Assembly (NCBI GenBank): GCA_031460505.1
Contig: JAVKTT010000001.1
Span: 372,001 to 436,000 of the forward strand
DNA from: JAAYTL01 sp031460505
GTDB lineage: Bacteria > Bacillota > Clostridia > Tissierellales > Tissierellaceae
Direction: 5' to 3'
DNA length: 64,000 bases
Shown: one piece after another, positions 16,773 to 25,491 of the stretch
How the letters are laid out: each line of letters begins with the position of its first letter
How positions within the stretch are numbered: the stretch's first letter is position 1
Position numbers and translations under genes: made by a program
Notes under the pieces: model-generated
Databases searched by the model: none
What the model saw: the letters and a program-made list of their open reading frames with translations, nothing else
What the model was told of the DNA's origin: nothing

Positions 16773-17972
16773 TTATACTAACGCATCAAGGGCTTGTTTT
16801 AAGTCAGCTATAATATCATCTGCTGCTTCTAGACCTACTGATAGTCTAACTAGACCTTCAGCTATGCCACTTTCAGCTCTTTCTTCTGGTGTATATGGTG
16901 AGTGAGTCATAGTAGCTGGATGTTGGATTAATGTTTCACAGTCACCTAAACTTACTGCCAATGTACATAATTCAACTGTATTCATTAATTTTCTTCCTGC
17001 TTCTAATCCGCCTTTTAATTCAAATGCTATCATAGCACCTGGTAATTTCATTTGTTTCTTAGCTAATTCATATTGTGGGAAGCTCTTAAGTCCTGGGAAG
17101 TTCACTATATCTACTGCTGGATGAGCTTCTAAGAATTCAGCTACTTTTTGTGCATTTGCACAGTGTCTTTCCATTCTTAAGGATAAGGTTTTCATACCTC
17201 TGTTGATTAAATATGCATCAAATGGGCTTAGGACAGCACCAGTCATATCTTTAAGACCAAATAATCTTACCTGAGTTACAAACTCTAATGATCCAACTAC
17301 AAATCCTGCTATAACATCGCCATGGCCATTTAGATATTTAGTTGCTGAATGAACTACTACGTCAGCGCCTAATTCTAATGGTCTTTGAATATATGGTGTA
17401 CAGAATGTATTATCAACTATTACTATACATCCTTCTTTTTCATGAGCGATTTCTGCAATTGTAGCTATATCAGTGATTAGCATATTTGGGTTTGCAGGTG
17501 TTTCTAGATATACCAATGTTGTATTGTCTCTCATTGCTGCTCTTACATTTTCCGGATCTGATGTGTCAACAAATGTTACTTCTACACCAAATTTTTCTAT
17601 TCCATGATTTAGGTATGCAAATGTGCAACCATATAATGTTTTAGCCGCTACTATATGATCTCCTGCTTTTACATGAGTCCAGATAGCTGAAGTTATAGCT
17701 CCCATACCTGATGCTGTTGAAAGAGCTGCTTCTGCTCCTTCCAAGCTAGCTAGTTTTTCTTCTAATTGAGTATTCGTTGGATTACCAAGTCTTGAGTAAA
17801 TATAGCCACTTTCTTCAAGTGCAAATCTTCTTCCACCTTGTTCTGCTGAATCAAATATAAATGTTGATGTTTGATATATTGGAGTTGCTAATGCACCATG
17901 CTCATTTTTTTGATATCCAGCATGTACTGCTCTGGTACTAAAGTCCATATTGCTTAGTTTTTCTCTGTCCAT
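16773..17972 (-). CDS. megL: Methionine gamma-lyase, copy 1
   Basis: PLP enzyme splitting methionine into methanethiol, 2-oxobutyrate and ammonia. The 399-residue protein is co-linear with characterised methionine gamma-lyases: Tyr114 and the diagnostic Cys116 lie in KTLYGCTFAYLNHG, the PLP-binding lysine is near 212 in HSATKYLNGHGD, and ASGMGAITS and HPATMTHSPYTPEER are present. The Cys116 separates it from ordinary cystathionine lyases and synthases. It is the third gene of regulator-NhaC-megL-racemase. Two close paralogues occur at 21463 and 35611. Confidence 0.92.
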   Translation of the reverse strand: MDREKLSNMDFSTRAVHAGYQKNEHGALATPIYQTSTFIFDSAEQGGRRFALEESGYIYSRLGNPTNTQLEEKLASLEGAEAALSTASGMGAITSAIWTHVKAGDHIVAAKTLYGCTFAYLNHGIEKFGVEVTFVDTSDPENVRAAMRDNTTLVYLETPANPNMLITDIATIAEIAHEKEGCIVIVDNTFCTPYIQRPLELGADVVVHSATKYLNGHGDVIAGFVVGSLEFVTQVRLFGLKDMTGAVLSPFDAYLINRGMKTLSLRMERHCANAQKVAEFLEAHPAVDIVNFPGLKSFPQYELAKKQMKLPGAMIAFELKGGLEAGRKLMNTVELCTLAVSLGDCETLIQHPATMTHSPYTPEERAESGIAEGLVRLSVGLEAADDIIADLKQALDALV

Positions 17973-18037
17973 CTTTATTTCCTCCCTTTTATTTTAAACA
18001 TATATTTAAACTAAGTTAATAAAGAAATAAATTATGA

Positions 18038-19420
18038 TTATTGAGCTTTTTGTTGTGCTACTTTACTAGCTGGCATGTCATGTTCAAAGTTCCAAGGATC
18101 TTTCTTAATTAGACCATCAGTAAATGGTACAAATATTGAAACTATGGCAAATACACCTAGCGATAATTGATACCATAATAGTGGTATTACTTCAAATGCA
18201 GATACTGCACCATTTGTAAAGCCTACAGCTATTAACATTTGTGCTCCATAAGGAATTAAACCTTGCATTATACATGAGAATGAGTCAAGTAATGATGCTG
18301 ATCTTCTAGGATCTACTTTATATTCATTACAGATTTCTTTTGCTATTGGTCCATCAATAATTATAGCTACTGTGTTGTTTGCTGTAGCAGCATCTGTTAA
18401 TGATACTAACGCAGCTATACCGATTTCTGCAGATTTTCTACCTTTAATCATTCCTCTAATCTTAGTTAATAGCCATTGTATACCACCAGCTTTATTTACC
18501 ATATTAGCAAGACCACCAATTAAGATAGATAAAATAAATATCTCGAACATTCCTATGAAACCCTGATATGTTAATTGTCCTAATTGTAATAAACCAAAAT
18601 CTCCATATACTATACCTATAACTCCAGATGCTATTATTCCACCAACTAATACTACAAATACGTTTACTCCCACTAATGCTGTAACTAATACTAAAATATA
18701 TGGTAACATTTTAATAATGCTATAAGTATAGGTATCAGCTTCTACTACATTAACAGGCTTACCAAATATTAATAATAAGATTACTGTAAGTGCTGCTGCT
18801 GGTAATGCCATCATTATGTTCATTCTGAACTTGTCTCTCATTTCACAGTTCTGTGTTCTAGTTGCAGCTATTGTTGTATCAGATATAACTGATAAGTTAT
18901 CTCCAAACATTGCTCCACCGATTAAAGCTGCTATAACCATTGGGAAGTTTAATCCACCCTTTTCAGCTAAACCTACAGCTATTGGTCCTACGGCAACTAT
19001 TGTACCAACTGATGTACCTGTTGAAATAGATATAAAGCAAGAAATTATAAATATTCCAGCTGTTATATATTGTGGTGGAATTATTGAAAGTGCAAAGTTA
19101 ACTGTTGAGTCTACTCCACCCATAGCTCCTGAAACTGATGAAAATGCACCTGCTAAAATATAGATAATACACATTATGATGATATTGTCATCACCACAAC
19201 CTTTGATAAATGCATCAAACTTTTCATCCATAGTACCTTTAAAGAATAAAAATGCGAATATAATTGCTACCATTGCTGCTACTGGTGCTGGAAGTTGATA
19301 AAATGCCATATCTACACCTTGTGCTTGAAGTATAAGTCCTGTTCCCATATATACTATAATAAAAATTAAAAATGGGAGTAATGCTAAACCACTACCTTTT
19401 TCCTTCCTTAAATCGTTCAT
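18038..19420 (-). CDS. NhaC-family carrier, probable methionine transporter, copy 1
   Basis: Polytopic membrane protein of 460 residues with about eleven hydrophobic segments, NhaC/MetT-like family. Conserved blocks are STGTSVGTIVAVGPIAVGLA (near residue 143), GAMFGDNLSVISDTTIAATR (near residue 180) and LTDAATANNTVAIIIDGPIA. Related carriers exchange organic or amino acids for H+ or Na+. All three copies in this window sit directly before a methionine gamma-lyase gene, so methionine uptake (or exchange with a product) is the likely role; this is inferred from context, not from residues. Confidence 0.82.
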   Translation of the reverse strand: MNDLRKEKGSGLALLPFLIFIIVYMGTGLILQAQGVDMAFYQLPAPVAAMVAIIFAFLFFKGTMDEKFDAFIKGCGDDNIIIMCIIYILAGAFSSVSGAMGGVDSTVNFALSIIPPQYITAGIFIISCFISISTGTSVGTIVAVGPIAVGLAEKGGLNFPMVIAALIGGAMFGDNLSVISDTTIAATRTQNCEMRDKFRMNIMMALPAAALTVILLLIFGKPVNVVEADTYTYSIIKMLPYILVLVTALVGVNVFVVLVGGIIASGVIGIVYGDFGLLQLGQLTYQGFIGMFEIFILSILIGGLANMVNKAGGIQWLLTKIRGMIKGRKSAEIGIAALVSLTDAATANNTVAIIIDGPIAKEICNEYKVDPRRSASLLDSFSCIMQGLIPYGAQMLIAVGFTNGAVSAFEVIPLLWYQLSLGVFAIVSIFVPFTDGLIKKDPWNFEHDMPASKVAQQKAQ

Positions 19421-19482
19421 TTTTACGCCTCCTTGATATTTTTATTTATTATTAACCCCATAGGGCAAATAATCAAGAATTA

Positions 19483-21027
19483 TTAGTACTTCCACTCTTC
19501 ATCCTGAATGTTATATTTTTTAATTCGGTTTATCAACAAGGTATGTGTTACATCTAATTTTCTAGAAGCTTCCCTGATACTGCTACAATTTTTTAATGTA
19601 TCAAGGATAATATTTCTTTCATAATGACCAATAATCTCATTCAGCGAAGATTTATCCGAAAGATTTTCACTTCTTTCCAGCTTATAATTGAGCATAATAT
19701 CCTTTTCCTTAATCATATTATCAGGGGTAAGTGCAATAGCTCTTTCCAATACATTTTGTAACTCTCTTATATTCCCAGGCCAATTATATGAAATTAGCTT
19801 TTTCATAGCTTTAGGCTCTAATCCTTCTATGCTCTTACCATATCTTCTAACATGATTACCGGTAAAATGTTCTACAAGTATTGGGATATCCTCTTTTCTA
19901 TTACGAAGTGGTGGTATTTCTATACTAAATATATTAATTCTATATAGTAAATCCAATCTAAATTTCTCAGTAGCTACTAATTCATCTATATTTTGATTAG
20001 TTGCAGTTATAATTCTTACATCAATAGGTGCTTCTTTGTGACTACCAATTCTTCTAACACTCTTTTCTTGTAATACTCTTAGCAATTTACTCTGTAAATG
20101 TGGTGCCATTTCCCCAATCTCATCTAAAAATATTGTCCCACCTTCTCCTAGTTCAAAGATACCTTTCTTGCCTTCCTTTTTACCTCCAGTAAACGAACCA
20201 CCTTCATAACCAAACAACTCACTTTCTAATAGCTGGTCCGGTATAGCAGCACAGTTGATTGCTATAAATGGTTTGTCATTTCTATAGCTATCATTGTGAA
20301 TAGCCCTAGCAAACAATTCTTTACCTGTACCACTTTCACCAGTAATCATCACTGGAGAATCAGCCAAAGCAAATAGCTTGGCTTGTTCAATTACTTCTTG
20401 TAACTTATAACTTTCTCCTATGATATCATTAAAGGTTATTGGATTGTGATATATATCTTGATTAATAACCTCGGTTAATGAAAGCATATATCCCGAGAAA
20501 ATGTTTTCATCACTTAGAATAGGATGTATATTTAATATATAAATTTGATTACCTATGGTAATTTCTTGATTTCTAATGGATTTTAGTTTTTCTATGCCAG
20601 AAAGGAAATTTTTTACTTTATCATCATCTATAAAATCTGTTATAGATCTATTTGCTAGTACATTTGAAGTAGTCTTGAGTATCCTTTGAGCCACATAGTT
20701 ATTTGCATATTTTATAGCACCTTTTGCATTTAAAACTACTACACCTTGAGGTACAATATCTAATACTCTTTTCATTTCAATATCTCTTTCTTCAAAGGCT
20801 ATCAGGTCTATCTCTTGGGCATTGTCAAAACCTTCTATATCTTGCATTTCCTTAAGGACCTGTTTCCATAGTTCCTGATCAATAATAGGTATTTTTAGAT
20901 ATATTACATATGCATATACTTCCATGGCTAAAATATTGATATTATGATTATGAAGAATAGTTAGTATATCGTATGTTATATGTGGTCTATCTATACTAGT
21001 GCTTATTTTAATTCTTCGAGTTTTCAT
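19483..21027 (-). CDS. TyrR-like ACT-PAS-AAA+ sigma-54 activator, regulator 1
   Basis: Transcription activator of 514 residues. Residues about 1-75 resemble an ACT-type amino-acid sensor, 85-190 a PAS domain (VPQGVVVLNAKGAIKYANN), 205-435 the AAA+ domain with Walker A GESGTGKELFARA and Walker B GGTIFLDEIGEM, and 465-514 a TyrR-type helix-turn-helix (SIREASRKLDVTHTLLINRI). The sigma-54 contact loop, normally GAFTGA, reads GSFTGG. It is the first gene of an operon with NhaC and megL and starts about 17 bases after its own -24/-12 promoter. It probably binds the TGGAAT-type boxes upstream of itself and of the copy-2 operon and responds to an amino acid; this is inferred. Confidence 0.87.
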   Translation of the reverse strand: MKTRRIKISTSIDRPHITYDILTILHNHNINILAMEVYAYVIYLKIPIIDQELWKQVLKEMQDIEGFDNAQEIDLIAFEERDIEMKRVLDIVPQGVVVLNAKGAIKYANNYVAQRILKTTSNVLANRSITDFIDDDKVKNFLSGIEKLKSIRNQEITIGNQIYILNIHPILSDENIFSGYMLSLTEVINQDIYHNPITFNDIIGESYKLQEVIEQAKLFALADSPVMITGESGTGKELFARAIHNDSYRNDKPFIAINCAAIPDQLLESELFGYEGGSFTGGKKEGKKGIFELGEGGTIFLDEIGEMAPHLQSKLLRVLQEKSVRRIGSHKEAPIDVRIITATNQNIDELVATEKFRLDLLYRINIFSIEIPPLRNRKEDIPILVEHFTGNHVRRYGKSIEGLEPKAMKKLISYNWPGNIRELQNVLERAIALTPDNMIKEKDIMLNYKLERSENLSDKSSLNEIIGHYERNIILDTLKNCSSIREASRKLDVTHTLLINRIKKYNIQDEEWKY

Positions 21028-21054
21028 ACTATTCAGTCCCCTTCTATTTCATAT

Positions 21055-21070
21055 TGCAATAAGTATGCCA
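21055..21070 (-). promoter_or_regulatory. Sigma-54 (-24/-12) promoter of regulator 1 operon
   Basis: Minus-strand TGGCATACTTATTGCA: GG at 21068-21069 and GC at 21056-21057, exactly ten bases apart, with the full TTGCA. Predicted transcription start near 21044 gives a leader of about 17 bases containing GGGG before the ATG. Confidence 0.92.
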
Positions 21071-21133
21071 AACCTTAATTTGGCTAATTTATTAGCTTTA
21101 AAGTCATTTCATTATGGTTCTATATTGGTTTTT

Positions 21134-21224
21134 TGGAATGTAAATATTCCATATATTAATAAGTCCCTAATTGCAATAGTTTGACTTGGAATGTTTTTAA
21201 ACCTGATGGATTATATTTATTCCA
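21134..21224. promoter_or_regulatory. Three-box enhancer upstream of the regulator 1 promoter
   Basis: 18-bp palindromic boxes: TGGAATGTAAATATTCCA (21134-21151), TGGAATGTTTTTAAACCT (21187-21204, one good arm) and TGGATTATATTTATTCCA (21207-21224). Offsets are 0, 53 and 73 bp; the two distal boxes are 20 bp apart, on one helix face. The centre of the first box is about 86 bases from the -12 element. Size and symmetry fit TyrR-type boxes. Confidence 0.8.
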
Positions 21225-21319
21225 TGAAATCAAAATAAAAAGAACCTTATGAGAATTCTGATAAATGTTTTTTATTTATTTGCTATTCATCTTTATTATA
21301 GCATAAAGGATATAAAAAA

Positions 21320-21347
21320 ACAGTAGATAGAAAAACATACCTACTGT
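21320..21347 (-). terminator. Intrinsic terminator of the NhaC/megL copy 2 operon
   Basis: Arms ACAGTAG / CTACTGT around a 14-base loop, followed on the minus strand by TTTTTTTAT. Similar CAGTAG/CTACTG stems end the copy 3 operon at 35567-35605. Confidence 0.82.
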
Positions 21348-21355
21348 AAAAAATA

Positions 21356-21431
21356 GTCATCCTGCCTGTACCCGTTTTGTGGGTGAACGAAGTGAAGGAT
21401 CTTAAGATTCTTCACTATTGTTCAGAATGAC
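21356..21431. repeat. Interspersed palindromic repeat, copy 2
   Basis: Same family as 8435-8497 but permuted: the GTCATCCTG...GAAGTGAAGGATCTT arm comes first and AAGATTCTTCACTATTGTTC plus AGAATGAC follows without a loop. A 21-base insert at 21365-21385 (containing ACCCGTTTTGTGGGT, itself a small hairpin) interrupts the first arm. Lies between megL copy 2 and its terminator. The region 21028-21462 holds no gene. Confidence 0.75.
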
Positions 21432-21462
21432 AAGTATTTAATGATTATTTAATTCTAGTTTT

Positions 21463-22662
21463 TTATACTAAAGCATCAAGGGCTTGTTTTAAGTCAGCTA
21501 TAATATCATCTGCTGATTCTAAACCAACTGATAATCTTACTAAACCTTCAGCTATTCCACTTGCTGCTCTTTCTTCTGGTGTATATGGTGAGTGTGTCAT
21601 TGTAGCTGGATGTTGGATTAATGTTTCACAGTCTCCTAAGCTTACTGCTAATGTACATAATTCAACTGTATTCATTAATTTTCTTCCTGCTTCTAGTCCA
21701 CCTTTTAATTCGAATGCAATCATAGCACCAGGTAAATCCATTTGTTTCTTAGCTAATTCATATTGTGGGAAGCTCTTTAATCCTGGATAGTTGATTGTTT
21801 CTACTGCTGGATGAGCTTCTAAGAATTCAGCTACTTTTTGTGCATTTGCACAGTGTCTTTCCATTCTTATATTTAAAGTTTTCATTCCTCTATTGATTAA
21901 AAATGCATCAAATGGGCTTATTACTGATCCTGTCATATCTTTGATTCCAAATAATCTTACTTGTGTAATGAAATCAGCTTTTCCTGCTGCAAATCCAGCT
22001 ATAACATCTCCATGACCGTTTAGGTATTTTGTTGCTGAATGTACTACTACATCTGCTCCTAATTCTAATGGTCTTTGGATATATGGTGTACAGAATGTAT
22101 TATCTACTACTACTATACATCCTTCATTTTCATGAGCTATTTTTGATATTGTTTCAATATCTGTAATTAATAAGTTTGGATTTGCTGGTGTTTCAAGATA
22201 AACTAATGTTGTGTTTTCTTTCATTGCTGCTCTTACATTTTCTGGATTTGATGTATCTACAAATGTAACTTCTACACCAAATTTTTCAATTCCATGGTTT
22301 AAATAAGCAAAAGTACAACCATATAATGTTTTTGCTGCTACTATATGATCTCCCGCTTTTACATGTGTCCAGATAACTGATGTTATAGCACCCATTCCTG
22401 AACCTGTTACTAAAGCAGCTTCTGCACCTTCTAGATTAGCTAATTTTTCTTCTACTTGTGTAGCAGTTGGATTTCCTAATCTTCCGTATATATATCCACT
22501 TTCTTCTAATGCAAATCTTCTACCACCTTGTTCAGCTGAATCAAATATAAATGTTGATGTTTGATATATTGGAGTTGCTAATGCACCATGTTCATTTTTT
22601 TGATATCCAGCATGTACTGCTCTAGTACTAAAGTCCATTTTGTTTAATTTTTCTTTATTCAT
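21463..22662 (-). CDS. megL: Methionine gamma-lyase, copy 2
   Basis: 399-residue PLP enzyme, very close to copy 1. Tyr114/Cys116 are kept in KTLYGCTFAYLNHG, the PLP lysine in HSATKYLNGHGD, and HPATMTHSPYTPEER near the C-terminus. Differences from copy 1 are scattered, for example YIYGRLGNPTATQ where copy 1 has YIYSRLGNPTNTQ, and GSGMG for ASGMG. Second gene of a NhaC-megL operon with no regulator of its own, driven by a separate sigma-54 promoter at 24179. An older duplication maintained under selection is likely, because the frame is intact and changes are conservative. Confidence 0.92.
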   Translation of the reverse strand: MNKEKLNKMDFSTRAVHAGYQKNEHGALATPIYQTSTFIFDSAEQGGRRFALEESGYIYGRLGNPTATQVEEKLANLEGAEAALVTGSGMGAITSVIWTHVKAGDHIVAAKTLYGCTFAYLNHGIEKFGVEVTFVDTSNPENVRAAMKENTTLVYLETPANPNLLITDIETISKIAHENEGCIVVVDNTFCTPYIQRPLELGADVVVHSATKYLNGHGDVIAGFAAGKADFITQVRLFGIKDMTGSVISPFDAFLINRGMKTLNIRMERHCANAQKVAEFLEAHPAVETINYPGLKSFPQYELAKKQMDLPGAMIAFELKGGLEAGRKLMNTVELCTLAVSLGDCETLIQHPATMTHSPYTPEERAASGIAEGLVRLSVGLESADDIIADLKQALDALV

Positions 22663-22714
22663 TTATATTTCCTCCCAAATTGTTTTTATATAATATTAAC
22701 ATTAATAATATTAG

Positions 22715-24094
22715 CTATTTTACGTTTGCTGCAACCTTGCTCTCTGGCATATCATGCTCATAGTTCCAAGGATCTTTCTTGATCATACCATCAGTAAATG
22801 GTACAAATATTGAAACTATAGCAAGTACTGCTAGTAATAGTTGATACCATAATAGTGGTATTACATCTATTGGAGATAAAGCTCCATTAGTTAATCCGAT
22901 AGCCATCAATATTTGAGCACCATAAGGTATTAAACCTTGCATTATACATGAGAATGAGTCAAGTAATGACGCTGATCTTCTTGGGTCTACCTTATATTCT
23001 GTACTGATTTCTTTTGCTATTGGTCCATCAATGATTATAGCTACTGTGTTGTTTGCTGTAGCAGCATCTGTTAAGGATACTAATGCAGCAATACCAATTT
23101 CTGCTGATTTTCTACCTTTAATCATGCTTCTTACCTTAGTAAGTAACCATTGAATACCTCCTGCTTTATTTACCATATTAGCAAGTCCACCAATTAAGAT
23201 AGATAAAATAAATATTTCAAACATTCCTATGAAACCTTCATATGTTAATTGACCTAATTGTAGTAAACCAAAATCTCCATATACAATACCTATAATTCCA
23301 GATGCTAATATTCCTGATGTTAATACTACAAATACATTTACTCCTAATAACGCTGTTACTAATACCAGGATATATGGTAACATTTTTACGATATTATAAG
23401 AATAGGTTTCAGCTTCTACTATATTAACTGGCTTACCGAAGATTAACAATAAGATTACTGTAAGTAATGCAGCTGGTGCAGCCATCATTATGTTCATTCT
23501 AAACTTATCTCTCATTTCACAGTTCTGAGTTCTAGTAGCCGCTATTGTTGTATCAGAGATTACAGACATGTTGTCACCAAACATAGAACCACCAATAAGT
23601 GATGCTACTACTAACGCTAAATCTAATCCTGCTTTGTCAGCTAAACCTACAGCTATTGGTCCAACTGCAACTATTGTACCTACTGACGTACCAGTTGAAA
23701 CTGATATAAAGCAAGCTATTATAAAAATTCCAGCTGTTATAAATTGTGGTGGAATTATTGAAAGTGCAAAATTTACTGTAGAATCTACACCACCCATAGC
23801 TCCTGAAATTGTAGAGAATGCACCTGCTAAGATGTAAATAATACACATTATAATAATGTTTTCATCTCCACAACCCTTAATGAATGAATCAAATTTTTCA
23901 TCCATACTTCCTTTAAATGTTATAAATGCAAATATTATTGCTACCATTGCTGCAATTGGTGCTGGAAGTTGATAGAATGCCATTTCAACTCCTTGAGATT
24001 GAAGTATAAGTCCTGTTCCCATATAAACTACAATAAATATTAGAAATGGGAGTAATGCTAATCCATTACCTTTGTCTTTGTTTAAATCCTTCAT
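22715..24094 (-). CDS. NhaC-family carrier, probable methionine transporter, copy 2
   Basis: 459-residue polytopic membrane protein, near-identical in layout to copy 1, with STGTSVGTIVAVGPIAVGLA, GSMFGDNMSVISDTTIAATR and LTDAATANNTVAIIIDGPIA. The start at 24094 (MKDLNKDKGNGLALLPFL) follows AAGGAGG; an in-frame ATG 14 codons upstream has no ribosome site. First gene of the copy 2 operon. Transport of methionine is inferred from pairing with megL. Confidence 0.82.
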   Translation of the reverse strand: MKDLNKDKGNGLALLPFLIFIVVYMGTGLILQSQGVEMAFYQLPAPIAAMVAIIFAFITFKGSMDEKFDSFIKGCGDENIIIMCIIYILAGAFSTISGAMGGVDSTVNFALSIIPPQFITAGIFIIACFISVSTGTSVGTIVAVGPIAVGLADKAGLDLALVVASLIGGSMFGDNMSVISDTTIAATRTQNCEMRDKFRMNIMMAAPAALLTVILLLIFGKPVNIVEAETYSYNIVKMLPYILVLVTALLGVNVFVVLTSGILASGIIGIVYGDFGLLQLGQLTYEGFIGMFEIFILSILIGGLANMVNKAGGIQWLLTKVRSMIKGRKSAEIGIAALVSLTDAATANNTVAIIIDGPIAKEISTEYKVDPRRSASLLDSFSCIMQGLIPYGAQILMAIGLTNGALSPIDVIPLLWYQLLLAVLAIVSIFVPFTDGMIKKDPWNYEHDMPESKVAANVK

Positions 24095-24178
24095 TTGTGC
24101 CTCCTTGATTTTTATGTATTGACATCCTTTTCCCACTAATTATAGAAAAAAGTAAATTTATTTGTCATATATTTATAT

Positions 24179-24194
24179 TGCAAGTAGCGTGCCA
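24179..24194 (-). promoter_or_regulatory. Sigma-54 (-24/-12) promoter of the copy 2 operon
   Basis: Minus-strand TGGCACGCTACTTGCA is a full match to the TGGCACG-N4-TTGCA consensus with GG and GC ten bases apart. Predicted start near 24168, leader about 74 bases. Confidence 0.94.
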
Positions 24195-24245
24195 AGATAT
24201 ATTTATCGATTTTACACAGTTATAGATGGTTTGGTTTTGTGATAT

Positions 24246-24337
24246 TGGAATAATATTAATCCAATGTCATATGTCTTTACGGTATTTCATCAGTTGACAT
24301 GGAATGTTTATGTTCCTAATGGAATGATTTAGTTCCA
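24246..24337. promoter_or_regulatory. Three-box enhancer upstream of the copy 2 promoter
   Basis: Boxes TGGAATAATATTAATCCA (24246-24263), TGGAATGTTTATGTTCCT (24300-24317) and TGGAATGATTTAGTTCCA (24320-24337). Offsets 0, 54 and 74 bp match the layout at 21134-21224, and the half-site TGGAAT is the same, so regulator 1 is the probable activator. The proximal box is about one helical turn nearer the promoter than in the other two loci. Confidence 0.8.
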
Positions 24338-24350
24338 GTTCTTATAAAAA

Positions 24351-24386
24351 ATAGCAATGAATAGAAAAATTTCCATTCACTGCTAT
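24351..24386 (-). terminator. Intrinsic terminator after the UroD-type gene
   Basis: Arms ATAGCAATGAATAG / and the complementary CATTCACTGCTAT side form a stem with two G-U pairs; the minus strand then reads TTTTTATAAG. The region 24095-24395 holds this terminator, the enhancer and the promoter, and no gene. Confidence 0.8.
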
Positions 24387-24395
24387 CTTAAGATT

Positions 24396-25403
24396 TTATT
24401 TAGCGTATTTCTTTCCTAATTCTCTAATGAAATTAAATCTTTCAACTGGAATATCCGGGCTTATTGTACAATCTGCGCCTATTACAACACCCTTAGTTCC
24501 TGCTTCTTCTAATAAATGTTTTATATATTCTTCAACTTCTTCATCAGTACCTGCATCTAATAGAGTTTCTGAATTATTATCAAAGCCACCTATAACAACT
24601 TTTCCATCAAAGAATTCTTTACCTTCTTTTAAGTTTGTATTTTCTGTATGAGTAGCCCAATTTATAATACTTAAATCATATTTCTTAAATAATTCTAGTT
24701 TGTTTGTGTATTCACCATATCCACATATGTGAAGTATATTTGTGTCACTATGTTTCTTAATCGTTTCTAAAGTGTGTAAATCTGTTGGATGAACATATTT
24801 TTCATGGAATTCTCTATCTGCCCTTTCATCTTGTACTTCTTGGACACTATAATATATACCATCTATATCAACATTTTTGAATAATTCATCAATTAATATA
24901 TCTAAGTCCTTAGCAACTTCTTTAGCAGCATAATCCATAGCATCTGGGTTTTCTAAGAATAGTCTTGGGAACTTCTTATTATCTGCTTCAAATTCTTCGA
25001 AATAAAGTCTAATACAATGTATAGGCGAAAATATACTATAGAATGTATATACTTCATTATGGAAACTATCATTTACTTCCTTTACAAACTTAACTTGTTC
25101 AGTAATCCAAGGATGATCTTTACCTACTGCCTTAATTTTATATAAATCATCCGCAGTCTCAATATTGCTATTATATAAACTTGGGTGACCAAAGAATCCG
25201 TCAGACATCATCTTTACAAAATCTGGTTGCATTTCTTTATACATTTTTTTGTGTCCTTCGATAACTGCATTTAATACATCTTTATCTTCTAGCGCTCTAA
25301 AATGATCCCTTGGTGAAACATAATGATACCAAAATCCTATAGGAACCCTATCGGCTTTTTCATTATTAAATACTTTTCTCATCAAATCTCTTTTGTTTTC
25401 CAT
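24396..25403 (-). CDS. Uroporphyrinogen decarboxylase-family (MtaA-like) methyltransferase
   Basis: 335-residue TIM-barrel protein of the UroD/MtaA/CmuA family. The zinc-binding pattern of the methyltransferase branch is visible as ILHICGYG (near residue 225) and VIGADCTI (near residue 305); the haem-type arginine cluster of true HemE is absent. Such proteins usually move methyl groups from corrinoid proteins to a thiol, but no corrinoid protein is adjacent. It lies between the LacI/Liv operon (after a terminator at 25448-25481) and the NhaC/megL copy 2 locus. With no room for a clear promoter it may be expressed by read-through. Substrate unknown. Confidence 0.75.
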   Translation of the reverse strand: MENKRDLMRKVFNNEKADRVPIGFWYHYVSPRDHFRALEDKDVLNAVIEGHKKMYKEMQPDFVKMMSDGFFGHPSLYNSNIETADDLYKIKAVGKDHPWITEQVKFVKEVNDSFHNEVYTFYSIFSPIHCIRLYFEEFEADNKKFPRLFLENPDAMDYAAKEVAKDLDILIDELFKNVDIDGIYYSVQEVQDERADREFHEKYVHPTDLHTLETIKKHSDTNILHICGYGEYTNKLELFKKYDLSIINWATHTENTNLKEGKEFFDGKVVIGGFDNNSETLLDAGTDEEVEEYIKHLLEEAGTKGVVIGADCTISPDIPVERFNFIRELGKKYAK

Positions 25404-25447
25404 ACTAATTCTCCTTTAACATAAATGATAATTGTTTTTTTAAAAAA

Positions 25448-25481
25448 GCCACAATGGCATGTTAATTCTAACCACTGTGGC
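25448..25481 (-). terminator. Intrinsic terminator after livK
   Basis: Ten-base arms GCCACAATGG / CCACTGTGGC (one G-T mismatch) with a 14-base loop, then TTTTTTAAAAAAAC on the minus strand. Marks the main end of the LacI/Liv/Dha operon. Confidence 0.8.
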
Positions 25482-25491
25482 ATCATAATAC

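Noticed and set aside
24396..25403. HemE, uroporphyrinogen decarboxylase of haem synthesis
   Set aside because: No other haem genes are near and the zinc-type HxC...C pattern of methyltransferase relatives is present.
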